A program made the translations under genes and the position numbers. The notes under the pieces were generated by a model that saw only the letters and a program-made list of their open reading frames with translations, had not been told where the DNA came from and did no database searches. Positions 17,790-25,675 of a stretch of 64,000 nt of DNA are shown piece after piece. Location: assembly GCF_036898825.1 (NCBI RefSeq), contig NZ_JARUND010000002.1:3534001-3598000 (forward strand). The letters are read 5' to 3'. Source of the stretch: Streptomyces sp. B21-083 (lineage in GTDB: Bacteria; Actinomycetota; Actinomycetes; Streptomycetales; Streptomycetaceae). How positions within the stretch are numbered: position 1 is the stretch's first letter; each line of letters begins with the position of its first letter.

Positions 17790-18809
17790 TCAGGACGCCT
17801 GTGGGTGCAGGAGCCGTGCGAGCAGGTCGTCCAGGGTGACCAGTCCCGTGAGTCTGCCCGTGTCGTCGCGGACGACGGCGAGTGAGGCGCGGCGGCGGCG
17901 CAGTTGCTCGATGGCTTCGGCGACGGTGTTCCGCGCGGTCAGTTCGGGCACCGGACGCGCGAGGTGCCTGGCAGTGACGGCCTGTCGCCGGGCCCTGGCG
18001 ACCAGGGCGTCGCGGGCGTGGACGGAGCCGACGACCGTCTCGCCGTCGCGCACCAGCAGGCGGCTGCGGTCGTGCTCGGTCGCGAGCGCGAGGATCTCCG
18101 CCACGTCCGCTTCGGCCGGCACCGAGATGATCCGCGCGGCGGGAACCTGGAGTTCACCGACCGGTGTCTGCGGCTCGGTGAGCGAGTTGGTGATCAGCTC
18201 GGAGTCGTCCTTGCTGATCAGGCCCAGCCGTTCGGACTCCTCGACGAGGTGGGTGAGCTGCTCACGGTTGTGGACGGAGGTCAGCTCGTCGCGCGGGGTG
18301 ACCGCGCACAGTCGTACGAGAGCGTTGCTGATCCGGTTGAGTACCGCGATCAGTGGGCGCACGACCTTGACCACGCCCCGGAACGGCGGGGAGAGCATCA
18401 TCGCCGAACGCTCGGGGTGCGCGATCGCCCAGGACTTGGGGGCCATCTCGCCGACCACCATGTGCAGGAACACCACGACGATCATCGCCACGGCGAACGC
18501 GACTCCGTAGCTGAGCGCGCTGGGCAGGCCCAGGTCGTGCAGCAGCGGGTCGAGTTCGTGGGAGATCGCGGGCTTGGACAGCGAGCCCAGGCCCAGTGTG
18601 CAGACGGTGATGCCCAGTTGGGCGCCGGCCAGCATCAGCGACAGCTCGCGCATACCGGCCAGGGCCGCGCCCGCGCCGCGCTGTCCCTCGGCGGCGGCCT
18701 TCTCCATGCGGTGCCGTTTGGCGGCGACGAGGGCGAACTCGGCGGCGACGAAGAACCCGCTGCCGATGAGCAGCAGGACGGTGACGAAGAGCGCCATCGG
18801 GAAACTCAT
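17790..18809 (-). CDS. CNNM/HlyC-CorC membrane protein with CBS pair
   Basis: 339 residues: an N-terminal CNNM (DUF21) domain with hydrophobic segments at about 5-25, 55-80 and 95-120 (ALFVTVLLLIGSGFFVAAEF; GVAFAVAMIVVVFLHMVVGE), then two CBS repeats (about 200-330, ending LAVVRDDTGRLTGLVTLDDL). The C-terminal CorC_HlyC transporter-associated domain found in its partner is missing. Such proteins are linked to Mg/Co efflux. Its ATG overlaps the upstream gene's TGA (ATGA at 18806-18809); the pair may form a heterodimer. Confidence 0.9.
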   Translation of the reverse strand: MSFPMALFVTVLLLIGSGFFVAAEFALVAAKRHRMEKAAAEGQRGAGAALAGMRELSLMLAGAQLGITVCTLGLGSLSKPAISHELDPLLHDLGLPSALSYGVAFAVAMIVVVFLHMVVGEMAPKSWAIAHPERSAMMLSPPFRGVVKVVRPLIAVLNRISNALVRLCAVTPRDELTSVHNREQLTHLVEESERLGLISKDDSELITNSLTEPQTPVGELQVPAARIISVPAEADVAEILALATEHDRSRLLVRDGETVVGSVHARDALVARARRQAVTARHLARPVPELTARNTVAEAIEQLRRRRASLAVVRDDTGRLTGLVTLDDLLARLLHPQAS

Positions 18810-20143
18810 GCCTGCTCCTCCGTCTGTTCGGCCAGCCGTTCCATGCGCACGCGGTCCGGCACGTGGCGGTCGAGGGTGCGTACGTCGATCAGTGCGCGGC
18901 CCCCGCCGGGCAGGTCGACCGTGAGGCTGTCCCCGATGGTCGGGAAGCGGCTCAGCCGGTCGACGATCAGGCCGGCCACGGTGTCGTAGTCCTCGTCCGC
19001 GGGCAGGTCGACGCCGGTGGCCTCGGCGACCTCGTCCAGGCGGCGGCCCGCGTCCACCAGCCAGCCGTCGCCGTCCGCGACCGCGATCTCGATGATGAGG
19101 TCGGACTCGTCGGCGATGTCACCCACCAGTTCCTCGGCGATGTCCTCGTAAGTGACGATGCCCGCCACACCGCCGTGTTCGTCCAGGACGACCGCGAACT
19201 CGTCGCCCTGGGACCGCATCTGCTCCACCGCGTCCGGCAGGGGGAGTGTGTCCGGCAGCAGCAGGGGCCGACGGGCGGCCTGGGCCGCCGTGGTGTCCGT
19301 GAAGCCGTCGGCGGGCAGGGCCATCAGCTCCCGGACGCCGAGCACTCCGCTGACGTCGTCCGGATGGTCGCCGAGGACGGGGTAGTTGGAGTGGCCGTGC
19401 TTGGCGATCAGCTCGACCGCCTCGGCGAGGCTCGCGTCGTCGCGGACGAAAACGGCCTCCACGCGCGGCACCATCACTTCGTCCAGGGTGCGATCGGAGA
19501 ACTCCAGGGCGTGGTCGAGGAGTGCGGCGGTGTCCTTGGGCAGTTGGCCCTGCTCGTGGGACTCGCCGATCAGGTGGCCGAGTTCTTCCAGGGTGGCGCC
19601 GTGGTGGAGTTCCTCGACCGGCTCGATGCCGACCTTGCGCAGGAGCGTGTTGGCCGCGCCGTCGAAAACGCGCACGAGCGGGCCGACGATCTTCAGGTAC
19701 GCCAGTGTGGAGGAGGCCAGCGACTTCGCCAGCTGTTCGGGGACGGCGATGGCGAGGTTCTTCGGGGCCAGTTCGCCGATCACCATCTGTACGACCGTGG
19801 CCAGGACGAAGGCCAGCACCACGGAGATTCCGCCGACCGCCCCGTCAGGGACACCGACGCCGGTCAGGACGGGCTCGATCAGCGCGGACACCGACGGCTC
19901 GGCGATGAAACCGACGACCAGGCCGGTGACGGTGATGCCGAGCTGGGCGCCGGACAGCATGAAGGACAGTCGTTCCAGGACCTTCAGCGCGCGGGCGGCC
20001 TTACGGTCACCGGCCTCGGCCGCACGGGCCAGGGCCAGCCGGTCGACGGACACGTACGCGAATTCCTGGGCGACGAAATAGCCGGTGCCCACGGTCAGCA
20101 GCAGCACGGCGAGCAGACCGAGCCAGGCTTCCAGGGCGCTCAC
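18806..20143 (-). CDS. CNNM/HlyC-CorC membrane protein with CBS pair and CorC domain
   Basis: 445 residues: DUF21/CNNM membrane domain (LEAWLGLLAVLLLTVGTGYF; VLAFVLATVVQMVIGELAPK), two CBS repeats (DEVMVPRVEAVFVRDDASLA start; DEFAVVLDEHGGVAGIVTYED end) and a C-terminal CorC_HlyC domain (GDGWLVDAGRRLDEVAEATG; GRFPTIGD-like end). Family members are implicated in divalent cation export and in membrane integrity. I chose the GTG at 20143; the upstream ATG would add a Cys/Arg-rich non-membrane stretch. It is translated just before its shorter paralogue. Confidence 0.9.
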   Translation of the reverse strand: MSALEAWLGLLAVLLLTVGTGYFVAQEFAYVSVDRLALARAAEAGDRKAARALKVLERLSFMLSGAQLGITVTGLVVGFIAEPSVSALIEPVLTGVGVPDGAVGGISVVLAFVLATVVQMVIGELAPKNLAIAVPEQLAKSLASSTLAYLKIVGPLVRVFDGAANTLLRKVGIEPVEELHHGATLEELGHLIGESHEQGQLPKDTAALLDHALEFSDRTLDEVMVPRVEAVFVRDDASLAEAVELIAKHGHSNYPVLGDHPDDVSGVLGVRELMALPADGFTDTTAAQAARRPLLLPDTLPLPDAVEQMRSQGDEFAVVLDEHGGVAGIVTYEDIAEELVGDIADESDLIIEIAVADGDGWLVDAGRRLDEVAEATGVDLPADEDYDTVAGLIVDRLSRFPTIGDSLTVDLPGGGRALIDVRTLDRHVPDRVRMERLAEQTEEQA

Positions 20144-20363
20144 CGACGCCTCAGCCCGGAGTGGACACCCCACCGCGTGCCGTGCTCAGCAGAGACCTGG
20201 CGGGAGGGTGGCCGGGGCTCGTGCCCCGCGGAGTCCGTCGAGCTGGCGGACAAGGATGCTCCTTCACTAGAACGTTCACCTTGGCAACGATTCTGACCAC
20301 ATCCGCGTTCCCCGGCAGGGCGGGACCGGGCACCCGCGGCCGCTCGTTACGCCCCTCTATTTC

Positions 20364-20376
20364 TACACCCACTGTA
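20364..20376. promoter_or_regulatory. TACA-N5-TGTA site, BlaI-type half-sites
   Basis: TTCTACACCCACTGTAAA contains TACA (20364-20367) and TGTA (20373-20376). It lies in the 420-bp region between the divergent CorC operon and spo0M and resembles the sites before spo0M and terD/blaI. Apart from this and the palindrome at 20483 the region holds no gene. Confidence 0.4.
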
Positions 20377-20482
20377 AAGGAGCCCCGGGGCATCACCCCC
20401 GCGGGAAACGGAGAAACGGTTTTCGGCCGTTTCCGCGTCTCGGGCCTGGAGCGCGCCCGCCCCTCACACCGCCGACCCTATG

Positions 20483-20510
20483 CTTCTACGTGACTGTAGA
20501 AACGTAGAAG
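20483..20510 (+). promoter_or_regulatory. Nested palindromes before spo0M
   Basis: CTTCTACGT (20483-20491) and ACGTAGAAG (20502-20510) are perfect complements, and inside them TTCTAC (20484-20489) pairs with GTAGAA (20496-20501). The site is 54 nt before the spo0M start. A related site lies before blaI/terD, next to the BlaI gene, the likely binder. Confidence 0.55.
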
Positions 20511-20563
20511 GGCCTCGGGCCCTGAACGAACGTACGAACGCACATGAAGGAGAGAACGCCCCG

Positions 20564-21538
20564 ATGGTGTTCAAACGACTGCTCGGCGCACTCGGCGTGG
20601 GCGGCCCCACGGTCGACACGGTCCTCGACCCCGCCCCCGCCCGGCCCGGCTCCACTCTCACCGGCCAGGTCCACCTCAAGGGCGGCGACGCCGACTTCGA
20701 CATCGACCACATCACCCTGGAGCTGGTGGCACGGGTCGAGGCCGAGCACGAGGACGGCGAGAGCGAGGGCGTCGTCGTCTTCGACCGCTTCACCGTCAGC
20801 GGCGGCTTCCGGCTCGGCGAGGGCGAGGCGCGCAGCGTGCCCTTCACCGTGGTGCTGCCGTGGGAGACACCCGTCACCGAGCTGTACGGGCAGAGCCTGG
20901 GCATCGTCCTCGGGGTGCGCACCGAGCTGGCGGTGGCCGGCGCCAAGGACAAGGGCGACCTGGACCAGCTGAGCGTCGCACCGCTCCCCGCCCAGGAGGC
21001 GATCCTCGAAGCCCTCGGCCAACTCGGGTTCGGCTTCAAGTCGGCCGACCTCGAATACGGGCGCCTGCACGGCACCGGTCAGCAGCTCCCCTTCTACCAG
21101 GAGCTCGAACTCACCCCGGCCCCGCAGTACGCCCACCAGGTCAACGAGATCGAGCTAACCTTCCTCGCGAGCCCGGGCGGGATGGAGGTGGTCCTGGAGG
21201 CCGACAAGCGCGGCGGCTTCTTCTCCGAGGGCCATGACACGGTCAGCCGGTTCACGGTCGGCCATCACGACGTCCGCGACTGGAACACCGAAGTCGACGG
21301 CTGGATCCGCCAGTTGGTCGAACACCGGACGTCGTACGGCTCGCAGGGCACCTACGGGGACGCCTACGGCCACGGCGACCATCACGACAGCCGCCGATCC
21401 GGCCCCGGCATGGGAACCGTCGTCGCGGCGGGCGCGGCCGGCCTCGCCGTCGGCGTGGTCGGCGGGATGGTCGCGGCCGAAGTCGTGGACGAGATCGGGG
21501 ACTTCTTCGAGGGCGACGAGGAAGATGAGGAGGGGTAG
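20564..21538 (+). CDS. Spo0M-like sporulation-control protein (arrestin fold)
   Basis: 324 residues from the ATG at 20564 (GGAGA upstream). The N-terminal 230 residues match Spo0M: MVFKRLLGALGVGGPTVDTV, GQVHLKGGDADFDIDHITLE, PFTVVLPWETPVTELYG and VEL-type beta-sandwich strands. A Gly/Ala hydrophobic tail (GTVVAAGAAGLAVGVVGGMV) and an acidic end follow. Spo0M proteins influence sporulation and cell-stress physiology in Bacillus; in Streptomyces they are frequent neighbours of Ter genes. A palindromic operator precedes it, and a damaged terB follows. Confidence 0.88.
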   Translation: MVFKRLLGALGVGGPTVDTVLDPAPARPGSTLTGQVHLKGGDADFDIDHITLELVARVEAEHEDGESEGVVVFDRFTVSGGFRLGEGEARSVPFTVVLPWETPVTELYGQSLGIVLGVRTELAVAGAKDKGDLDQLSVAPLPAQEAILEALGQLGFGFKSADLEYGRLHGTGQQLPFYQELELTPAPQYAHQVNEIELTFLASPGGMEVVLEADKRGGFFSEGHDTVSRFTVGHHDVRDWNTEVDGWIRQLVEHRTSYGSQGTYGDAYGHGDHHDSRRSGPGMGTVVAAGAAGLAVGVVGGMVAAEVVDEIGDFFEGDEEDEEG

Positions 21539-21586
21539 CAGGAAGAGGCATGACGGCGCGGCGGAACTTATCCGCCCAGCGGTTAG

Positions 21587-21913
21587 TTTCTACGCAGCAT
21601 CGACCCCTCCGAGCGCCAGCGGGTGGCCCAGCTGATCGCCGGCAACGAGGTGCTGCAGAACTTCGACGCCATGGATCTGCAGCGGCGCTTCGACGAGAAC
21701 CTCAACAAGCTGACCGCCGACTTCGCGTTCGGCAAGGTGAGCGTGCTCCAGGAGATCGCCAAGGCCAAGAAGAAGCCTGCCGAGGCCCGTGCCGTCATCC
21801 AGATCGGCATCGTCATCGGTGGCGCGGACGGCGACTTCGACAAGACCGAGCAGGCCGTCGTACGCGAGGCGTGCTTCACCCTGGACCTGCCGCCGCACGA
21901 GTTCGACCTCTGA
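21587..21913 (+). pseudogene. TerB-family protein, 5' part deleted
   Basis: From 21599 the frame reads IDPSERQRVAQLIAGNEVLQ through FGKVSVLQEIAKAKKKPAEA to VIQIGIVIGGADGDFDKTEQ and FDL stop, the C-terminal two thirds of a TerB tellurite-resistance protein. The first 45 or so codons (including the first metal-binding acidic motif) are absent. Directly before the break lies TTTCTACG (21587-21594), like the left arm of the spo0M operator, so a deletion appears to have joined the promoter region to codon 46. A GTG at 21623 could still start a 96-residue fragment. Confidence 0.75.
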
Positions 21914-22015
21914 TTCGTTCTCGGATTCGGCCTCTGATTCGACCTCGGAGCGGCACGCCCGCAGCGACAGGTGCGCCTCCCGGCGACAACGCCCGACCCG
22001 CCGCCGTCCGGCGGG

Positions 22016-22954
22016 TCAGAGGGGCGTGGCCGCGTGGAGGATGAAGATCATGGTCACGGCGGAGTTGGCGGACGACATCGCCGAGACGGCCGTCCCCGCC
22101 GCCGCACCCCAGGTCGCCAGACCGACCGTGGTGAACACCGACGGCCAACGGCGCCCCACCGGTGCGGGGCCGAGCAGGGCCGCCACCCTGCGCGGCACCG
22201 GCCCCGGCGCGGCGAAGCCGGCGAGCGTGGCCGGACGTGTGCCACGGGAACCGGAGACCAGCGCCGCCTTGCCGATCGCCCGCGCCACGGTACGACGGCT
22301 GCCGACCACGTGCGCCGCGTCCTCGTCGGCCCATCGCTCCGCCGTGTACGACACGGCCGTACGCAGGGGCTGCAGGAACGGGTTGGCCCGGGCGGCCAGT
22401 TGTACGGCGAGCAGGTGGCGGTGGTGCCGGGCGGCGAGGTGGGCGCGCTCGTGGGCGAACAGGGCTCGGCGCTCGGCCGGTTCCAGGGAGTCGAGCAGCG
22501 CGGTGGTCACGACGATCCGGTCGCGACCGCCGCCGGGCAGTGCGTACGCGTAGGGAGCCGTGTCGGGCAGGACCGCGACCTCCGTGGCCGGCAGTCCGGC
22601 AAGAGCCCGGTGACCCAGGCGCCGGGTCCGGCGGTGCCGCCACAGCGTCCGGGCGCAGGCCAGGGCCACCACGCACAGGGCGGGGATGGCCGCCTTGCCG
22701 ACGACCTCGTCATAGGGGACGGCCTCGCGCACCTCGGGGTCCGACCAGCCGTCGGGCAGCGGGTTGCCGGGGAGCTGGGCGGTGCCGACCACCATGAGCA
22801 GCGCCAGGCAGACCGTGCTGCACACGGCCATCACGGCGGCCACGCCGGTCAGCAGCCGGGTCGCGGTACGCGGATGGAGATGCTGCTCGGCGAGGCGGGC
22901 GACCGGCCACGCCGTCAGCGGCAGCACCAACGGCAGAAAGACGAAGACCCCCAT
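22016..22954 (-). CDS. M56-family membrane metallopeptidase (BlaR1-like sensor protease)
   Basis: 312 residues. N-terminal hydrophobic helices at about 3-18, 35-58 and 88-100 are followed by the zinc motif HERAH (residues 168-172) and a downstream Glu in YTAERWADEDA, then a further hydrophobic C-terminus. This is the M56 gluzincin core of BlaR1/MecR1 without a penicillin-binding domain. It follows blaI by 6 nt. By analogy it would cleave or inactivate the BlaI-type repressor on a membrane signal. Confidence 0.9.
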   Translation of the reverse strand: MGVFVFLPLVLPLTAWPVARLAEQHLHPRTATRLLTGVAAVMAVCSTVCLALLMVVGTAQLPGNPLPDGWSDPEVREAVPYDEVVGKAAIPALCVVALACARTLWRHRRTRRLGHRALAGLPATEVAVLPDTAPYAYALPGGGRDRIVVTTALLDSLEPAERRALFAHERAHLAARHHRHLLAVQLAARANPFLQPLRTAVSYTAERWADEDAAHVVGSRRTVARAIGKAALVSGSRGTRPATLAGFAAPGPVPRRVAALLGPAPVGRRWPSVFTTVGLATWGAAAGTAVSAMSSANSAVTMIFILHAATPL

Positions 22955-22960
22955 GAAACG

Positions 22961-23350
22961 TCAGTCTCCCCGGCTGTCGCCGGACCGGCCCAGAAGTTCG
23001 CGCAGCAGCCGCTCGTCGTCGGGACCGAGACCGGTGACGAAGCTCGCCAGCACGGCCTGTCTGTCTCCCTCGTTGTCCAGCACCCGGCGCATCTTGTGGG
23101 CGGCCAGACCGGCCTGGTCCGCCACGGGCAGCCAGGCGAAGGACCGGCCGGCCCGTTCGCGGGTGACCGCTCCCTTGGTCAGCAGCCGCGTGAGGATCGT
23201 GATGACGGTCGTATAGGCGAGGCCACTGCCCAGGCGCTCCCGCACCCAGCCCGCCGTCGCCGGTCCGTCCGCCTCCCGCAGCGCGGACAGCACCAACGCC
23301 TCCAGTTCACCCTGTCCCCGTCGCCGGGGAGGCTGCCGCTGATTCGTCAC
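22961..23350 (-). CDS. blaI: BlaI/MecI-family transcriptional repressor
   Basis: 129 residues: winged helix with ELEALVLSALREADGPATAG, recognition helix AYTTVITILTRLLTKGAVTR and wing RAGRSFAWLPV, then a dimerisation helix (RRVLDNEGDRQAVLASFV). The GTG at 23350 has AGGGAG at -8; the frame upstream of it is non-coding. BlaI proteins bind TACA/TGTA palindromes and are lost after proteolysis by the linked M56 protease. A CTACA-N4-TGTAG site lies 94 nt upstream, between this gene and the divergent terD, so it probably represses both. Confidence 0.92.
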   Translation of the reverse strand: MTNQRQPPRRRGQGELEALVLSALREADGPATAGWVRERLGSGLAYTTVITILTRLLTKGAVTRERAGRSFAWLPVADQAGLAAHKMRRVLDNEGDRQAVLASFVTGLGPDDERLLRELLGRSGDSRGD

Positions 23351-23443
23351 GCCCTGTCTCCCTTCCGCTGCCGCGCACTTCACGGGCGCTCCATCGTAAG
23401 GACACCCGGGGCCGCGCACCCGCAATCACACTCCGCACTATTT

Positions 23444-23457
23444 CTACAGTGATGTAG
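23444..23457. promoter_or_regulatory. BlaI operator between blaI and terD
   Basis: CTACA (23444-23448) and TGTAG (23453-23457) form an inverted repeat with GTGA between. It shares TTTCTAC-GTGA with the site before spo0M. It lies in the divergent promoter region of blaI (minus) and terD (plus). Confidence 0.6.
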
Positions 23458-23507
23458 ATTGCGTTCCGGTGCAACCGCACCCCAGGATCTCCACCAGGAG
23501 GAAAACC

Positions 23508-24082
23508 ATGGGAGTTTCCCTGTCCAAGGGCGGCAACGTCTCGCTCAGCAAGGAGGCCCGGGCTTGACCGCCGTACTGGTCGGCCTGGGCTGGGACGTCC
23601 GGACGACCACCGGCACCGACTTCGACCTCGACGCCTCCGCGCTGCTCCTGGACGCCTCCGGCAAGGTCCTCTCGGACCGGCACTTCGTCTTCTACAACAA
23701 CCTCGCCAGCCCGGACGGGTCGGTCGAGCACACCGGGGACAACCTCACGGGCGAGGGCGAGGGCGACGACGAGTCGATCAAGGTGAACCTGGCGGGCGTA
23801 CCCGCCGAGGTCGACCGGATCGTCTTCCCGGTCTCCATCCACGACGCCGACAACCGCGGCCAGAGCTTCGGCCAGGTCCGGGGTGCCTTCATCCGGGTCG
23901 TCAACCAGGCCGGCGCCCAGGAGATCGCGCGTTACGACCTGTCCGAGGACGCCTCCTCCGAGACCGCGATGGTCTTCGGCGAGCTGTACCGCAACGGTGC
24001 CGAGTGGAAGTTCCGCGCGGTCGGCCAGGGGTACGCCTCCGGACTGGCCGGGATCGCCTCCGACTTCGGCGTCAGTATCTGA
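23508..24082 (+). pseudogene. terD: TerD-family protein gene with a 1-nt frameshift near codon 18
   Basis: ATG at 23508 after AGGAGG starts [17 protein letters not shown], the canonical TerD N-terminus, then runs into CGG GCT TGA. In the next frame the protein continues [19 protein letters not shown] to [20 protein letters not shown] and FGVSI stop at 24082. One C inserted in the GGCCCGGG run (about 23563) restores the reading frame. TerD proteins bind calcium through acidic loops ([26 protein letters not shown]), which are intact here, so a sequencing error or recent mutation are both possible. Confidence 0.85.
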
Positions 24083-24323
24083 CCGAGGCCGCCACTCGCC
24101 GCCCCCGTCACCCCAACACCCACGTCACCCACCTCACCCTGCGTGAGGCTGCCTGGCGCGGCTCGACGGGCCCCGGCGAGCCGCCGCTTACTGCTGCCGG
24201 CGCTCCCGTTCCCCGGCAGGGGCGGAGGCAGGTCCCGCCTCCAGCCTCCCCTTTCCCCCCTCCACATCCGCTCGTCCCGCCGACCGGCCCGCCCGCCGGC
24301 CCTCCCCAGGAACAGGAACCCCC

Positions 24324-24602
24324 GTGTTCGGACTGAGCGAACTGGCCGTCATCCTCATCGTCGTCATAGCCGTCCTCGCCGCGAAGAAACTCCCTGAACT
24401 GGCGCGCTCGGCAGGCAAGTCGGCCCGAATCCTCAAGGCCGAGGCACGTGCCGCGAAGGACGACGAGAAGGAAGCGGGGTCGGAGGCGGGCTCGGTTCCC
24501 CGCGTCATCCAGGGCGAGACGGTCACTCCGGGCACCGGCAAACCCGCCGCGGAACCCGAGCGACCGGACGAGGGGCGCAGCGCGCAGCCGCGCTACAGCT
24601 GA
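24324..24602 (+). CDS. tatA: Twin-arginine translocase component TatA/TatE
   Basis: 92 residues: short N-terminal transmembrane helix (LSELAVILIVVIAVLAAKKL), the hinge KKLPELARSAGK with the FG motif at the start (MFGLSE), then an amphipathic helix (SARILKAEARAAKDDE) and a disordered tail. GTG start. It is one of the usual multiple TatA paralogues of Streptomyces, standing alone without tatC. Several products in this window (GH95-like, lyases, GH115) carry Tat-like signals and would need the pathway. Confidence 0.9.
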   Translation: MFGLSELAVILIVVIAVLAAKKLPELARSAGKSARILKAEARAAKDDEKEAGSEAGSVPRVIQGETVTPGTGKPAAEPERPDEGRSAQPRYS

Positions 24603-24652
24603 CGGCTCCGCTGTTCGGCTGTTCGACTGTTCGGTGAGGGCTTGAAAACCCG

Positions 24653-24682
24653 TTGGCGGGCCATGGCGGCCGCTGCTACCTT
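24653..24682 (+). promoter_or_regulatory. Promoter of the leader peptide/hydrolase transcript
   Basis: TTGGCG (24653-24658), 18-nt spacer, TACCTT (24677-24682). It lies about 38 nt before the leader ORF start. Confidence 0.4.
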
Positions 24683-24719
24683 TCCGGTGGCCGTGCGAGA
24701 GAACGAGGAGGTGGTACCC

Positions 24720-24773
24720 GTGAACGCTGTATCTACATGGGTGCTCCCCTCCGGGGTCACGGTCGGGCGATAG
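24720..24773 (+). CDS. 17-residue leader peptide upstream of the hydrolase
   Basis: A GTG-started ORF, MNAVSTWVLPSGVTVGR, ends in TAG at 24773. AGGAGG stands 8-9 nt before the start, one of the strongest ribosome-binding sites in the region. It is followed by foldable sequence and then the hydrolase gene. The high-quality RBS before so short an ORF suggests translation-coupled control. I do not know the peptide. Confidence 0.5.
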   Translation: MNAVSTWVLPSGVTVGR

Positions 24774-24821
24774 GTCGTCGTCCGGGAGCGCCGCTCAAGC
24801 GAACTCCCGAAAGGCACGACC
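24773..24821 (+). promoter_or_regulatory. Foldable 5' leader of the hydrolase gene
   Basis: GGTCGT (24773-24778) can pair with ACGACC (24816-24821), and GGGAG with CTCCC inside it, enclosing the space between the leader stop and the hydrolase ATG. The outer stem would hide the hydrolase start region and could switch when the leader is translated. Confidence 0.4.
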
Positions 24822-25550
24822 ATGCGATTCACCTCCGAACAGCGTCTCGACGACGGTGTCCTCGAACGCGAATTCACCCTCGGCGAGATTCCCGGCATCC
24901 TGTGGACGCCCGGCTCCGCACCCGCCCCCCTGATCCTGCTCGGCCACCCTCCGCTCGGCCTGCGCAAGATGTACCCCCGGCTGGCGGCCCGCGCCCGGCA
25001 GGCCGCGGCGGACGGCTTCGCCACGGCGACCATCGAGCTCCCCGGAAGCGGCGACCGGCCCCGTTGGCCCGCCGTCGAGCAGGCCCGCGCCGACCTGCGC
25101 CGGGCGATGGAGGCCGGCGAGCGGGTGAGCGACGAGATCGTCGACGCCCTCGTCCTTCCGCTGGTCGAAAAGGCCGTCCCGGAGTGGCAGATGGCCCTGG
25201 ACGCGCTCCTCTCTCTGCCCGAGATCGGCGGCCCGGTCGGATACTCGGGCGGAGTGATCTCCGTCGGCATCCGGCTGGCGGTGGTCGAGCCGCGCATCTC
25301 GGCGGCCGTTCTGTTCGCCGGGAGTTTCGTGCCTCGCGTCATGTTCGAGGAGGCCCGGAAGGTCACCATTCCGCTGCATGTCCTGCTGCAGTGGGACGAC
25401 GAGGGCAACGACCGCCAGGCGGCCCTGGACCTGTTCGACGCCTTCGGCTCCGGAGAGAAGTCCCTGCACGCCAATCTCGGCGGGCACACCGGCGTCCCTC
25501 AGTTCGCGGCAGACACCGCGGCCCAGTTCCTCACCCGGCACCTGCGCTGA
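24822..25550 (+). CDS. Alpha/beta hydrolase (dienelactone-hydrolase-like)
   Basis: 242 residues. The alpha/beta core has an oxyanion strand PLILLGHPPLG near residue 35, the nucleophile elbow VGYSGGVISVG near 145 (Ser in GYSGG), strand PLHVLLQWDDEGND with an acidic residue near 190 and a catalytic His in ANLGGHTGVPQF near 225. It is cytoplasmic, without a signal peptide. The substrate is unknown. The gene is preceded by a short leader ORF and RNA stem and followed by a strong bidirectional hairpin. Confidence 0.85.
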   Translation: MRFTSEQRLDDGVLEREFTLGEIPGILWTPGSAPAPLILLGHPPLGLRKMYPRLAARARQAAADGFATATIELPGSGDRPRWPAVEQARADLRRAMEAGERVSDEIVDALVLPLVEKAVPEWQMALDALLSLPEIGGPVGYSGGVISVGIRLAVVEPRISAAVLFAGSFVPRVMFEEARKVTIPLHVLLQWDDEGNDRQAALDLFDAFGSGEKSLHANLGGHTGVPQFAADTAAQFLTRHLR

Positions 25551-25622
25551 CCACCGGCCGGCGCCGCCGTCAGGACAGAGACGACGGTAAGCGGCGTCGG
25601 CCATGATGTCGTCACGGTCCCT

Positions 25623-25669
25623 GTCACCGTCATCGAGGAGAAGCCCCGGCCCTCCTCGATGACGGTGAC
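25623..25669. terminator. Bidirectional terminator between convergent genes
   Basis: An 18-bp perfect inverted repeat: GTCACCGTCATCGAGGAG (25623-25640) and its complement (25652-25669), 11-nt loop. It lies between the hydrolase and the convergent GH95-like gene. Confidence 0.85.
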
Positions 25670-25675
25670 GGTGAC

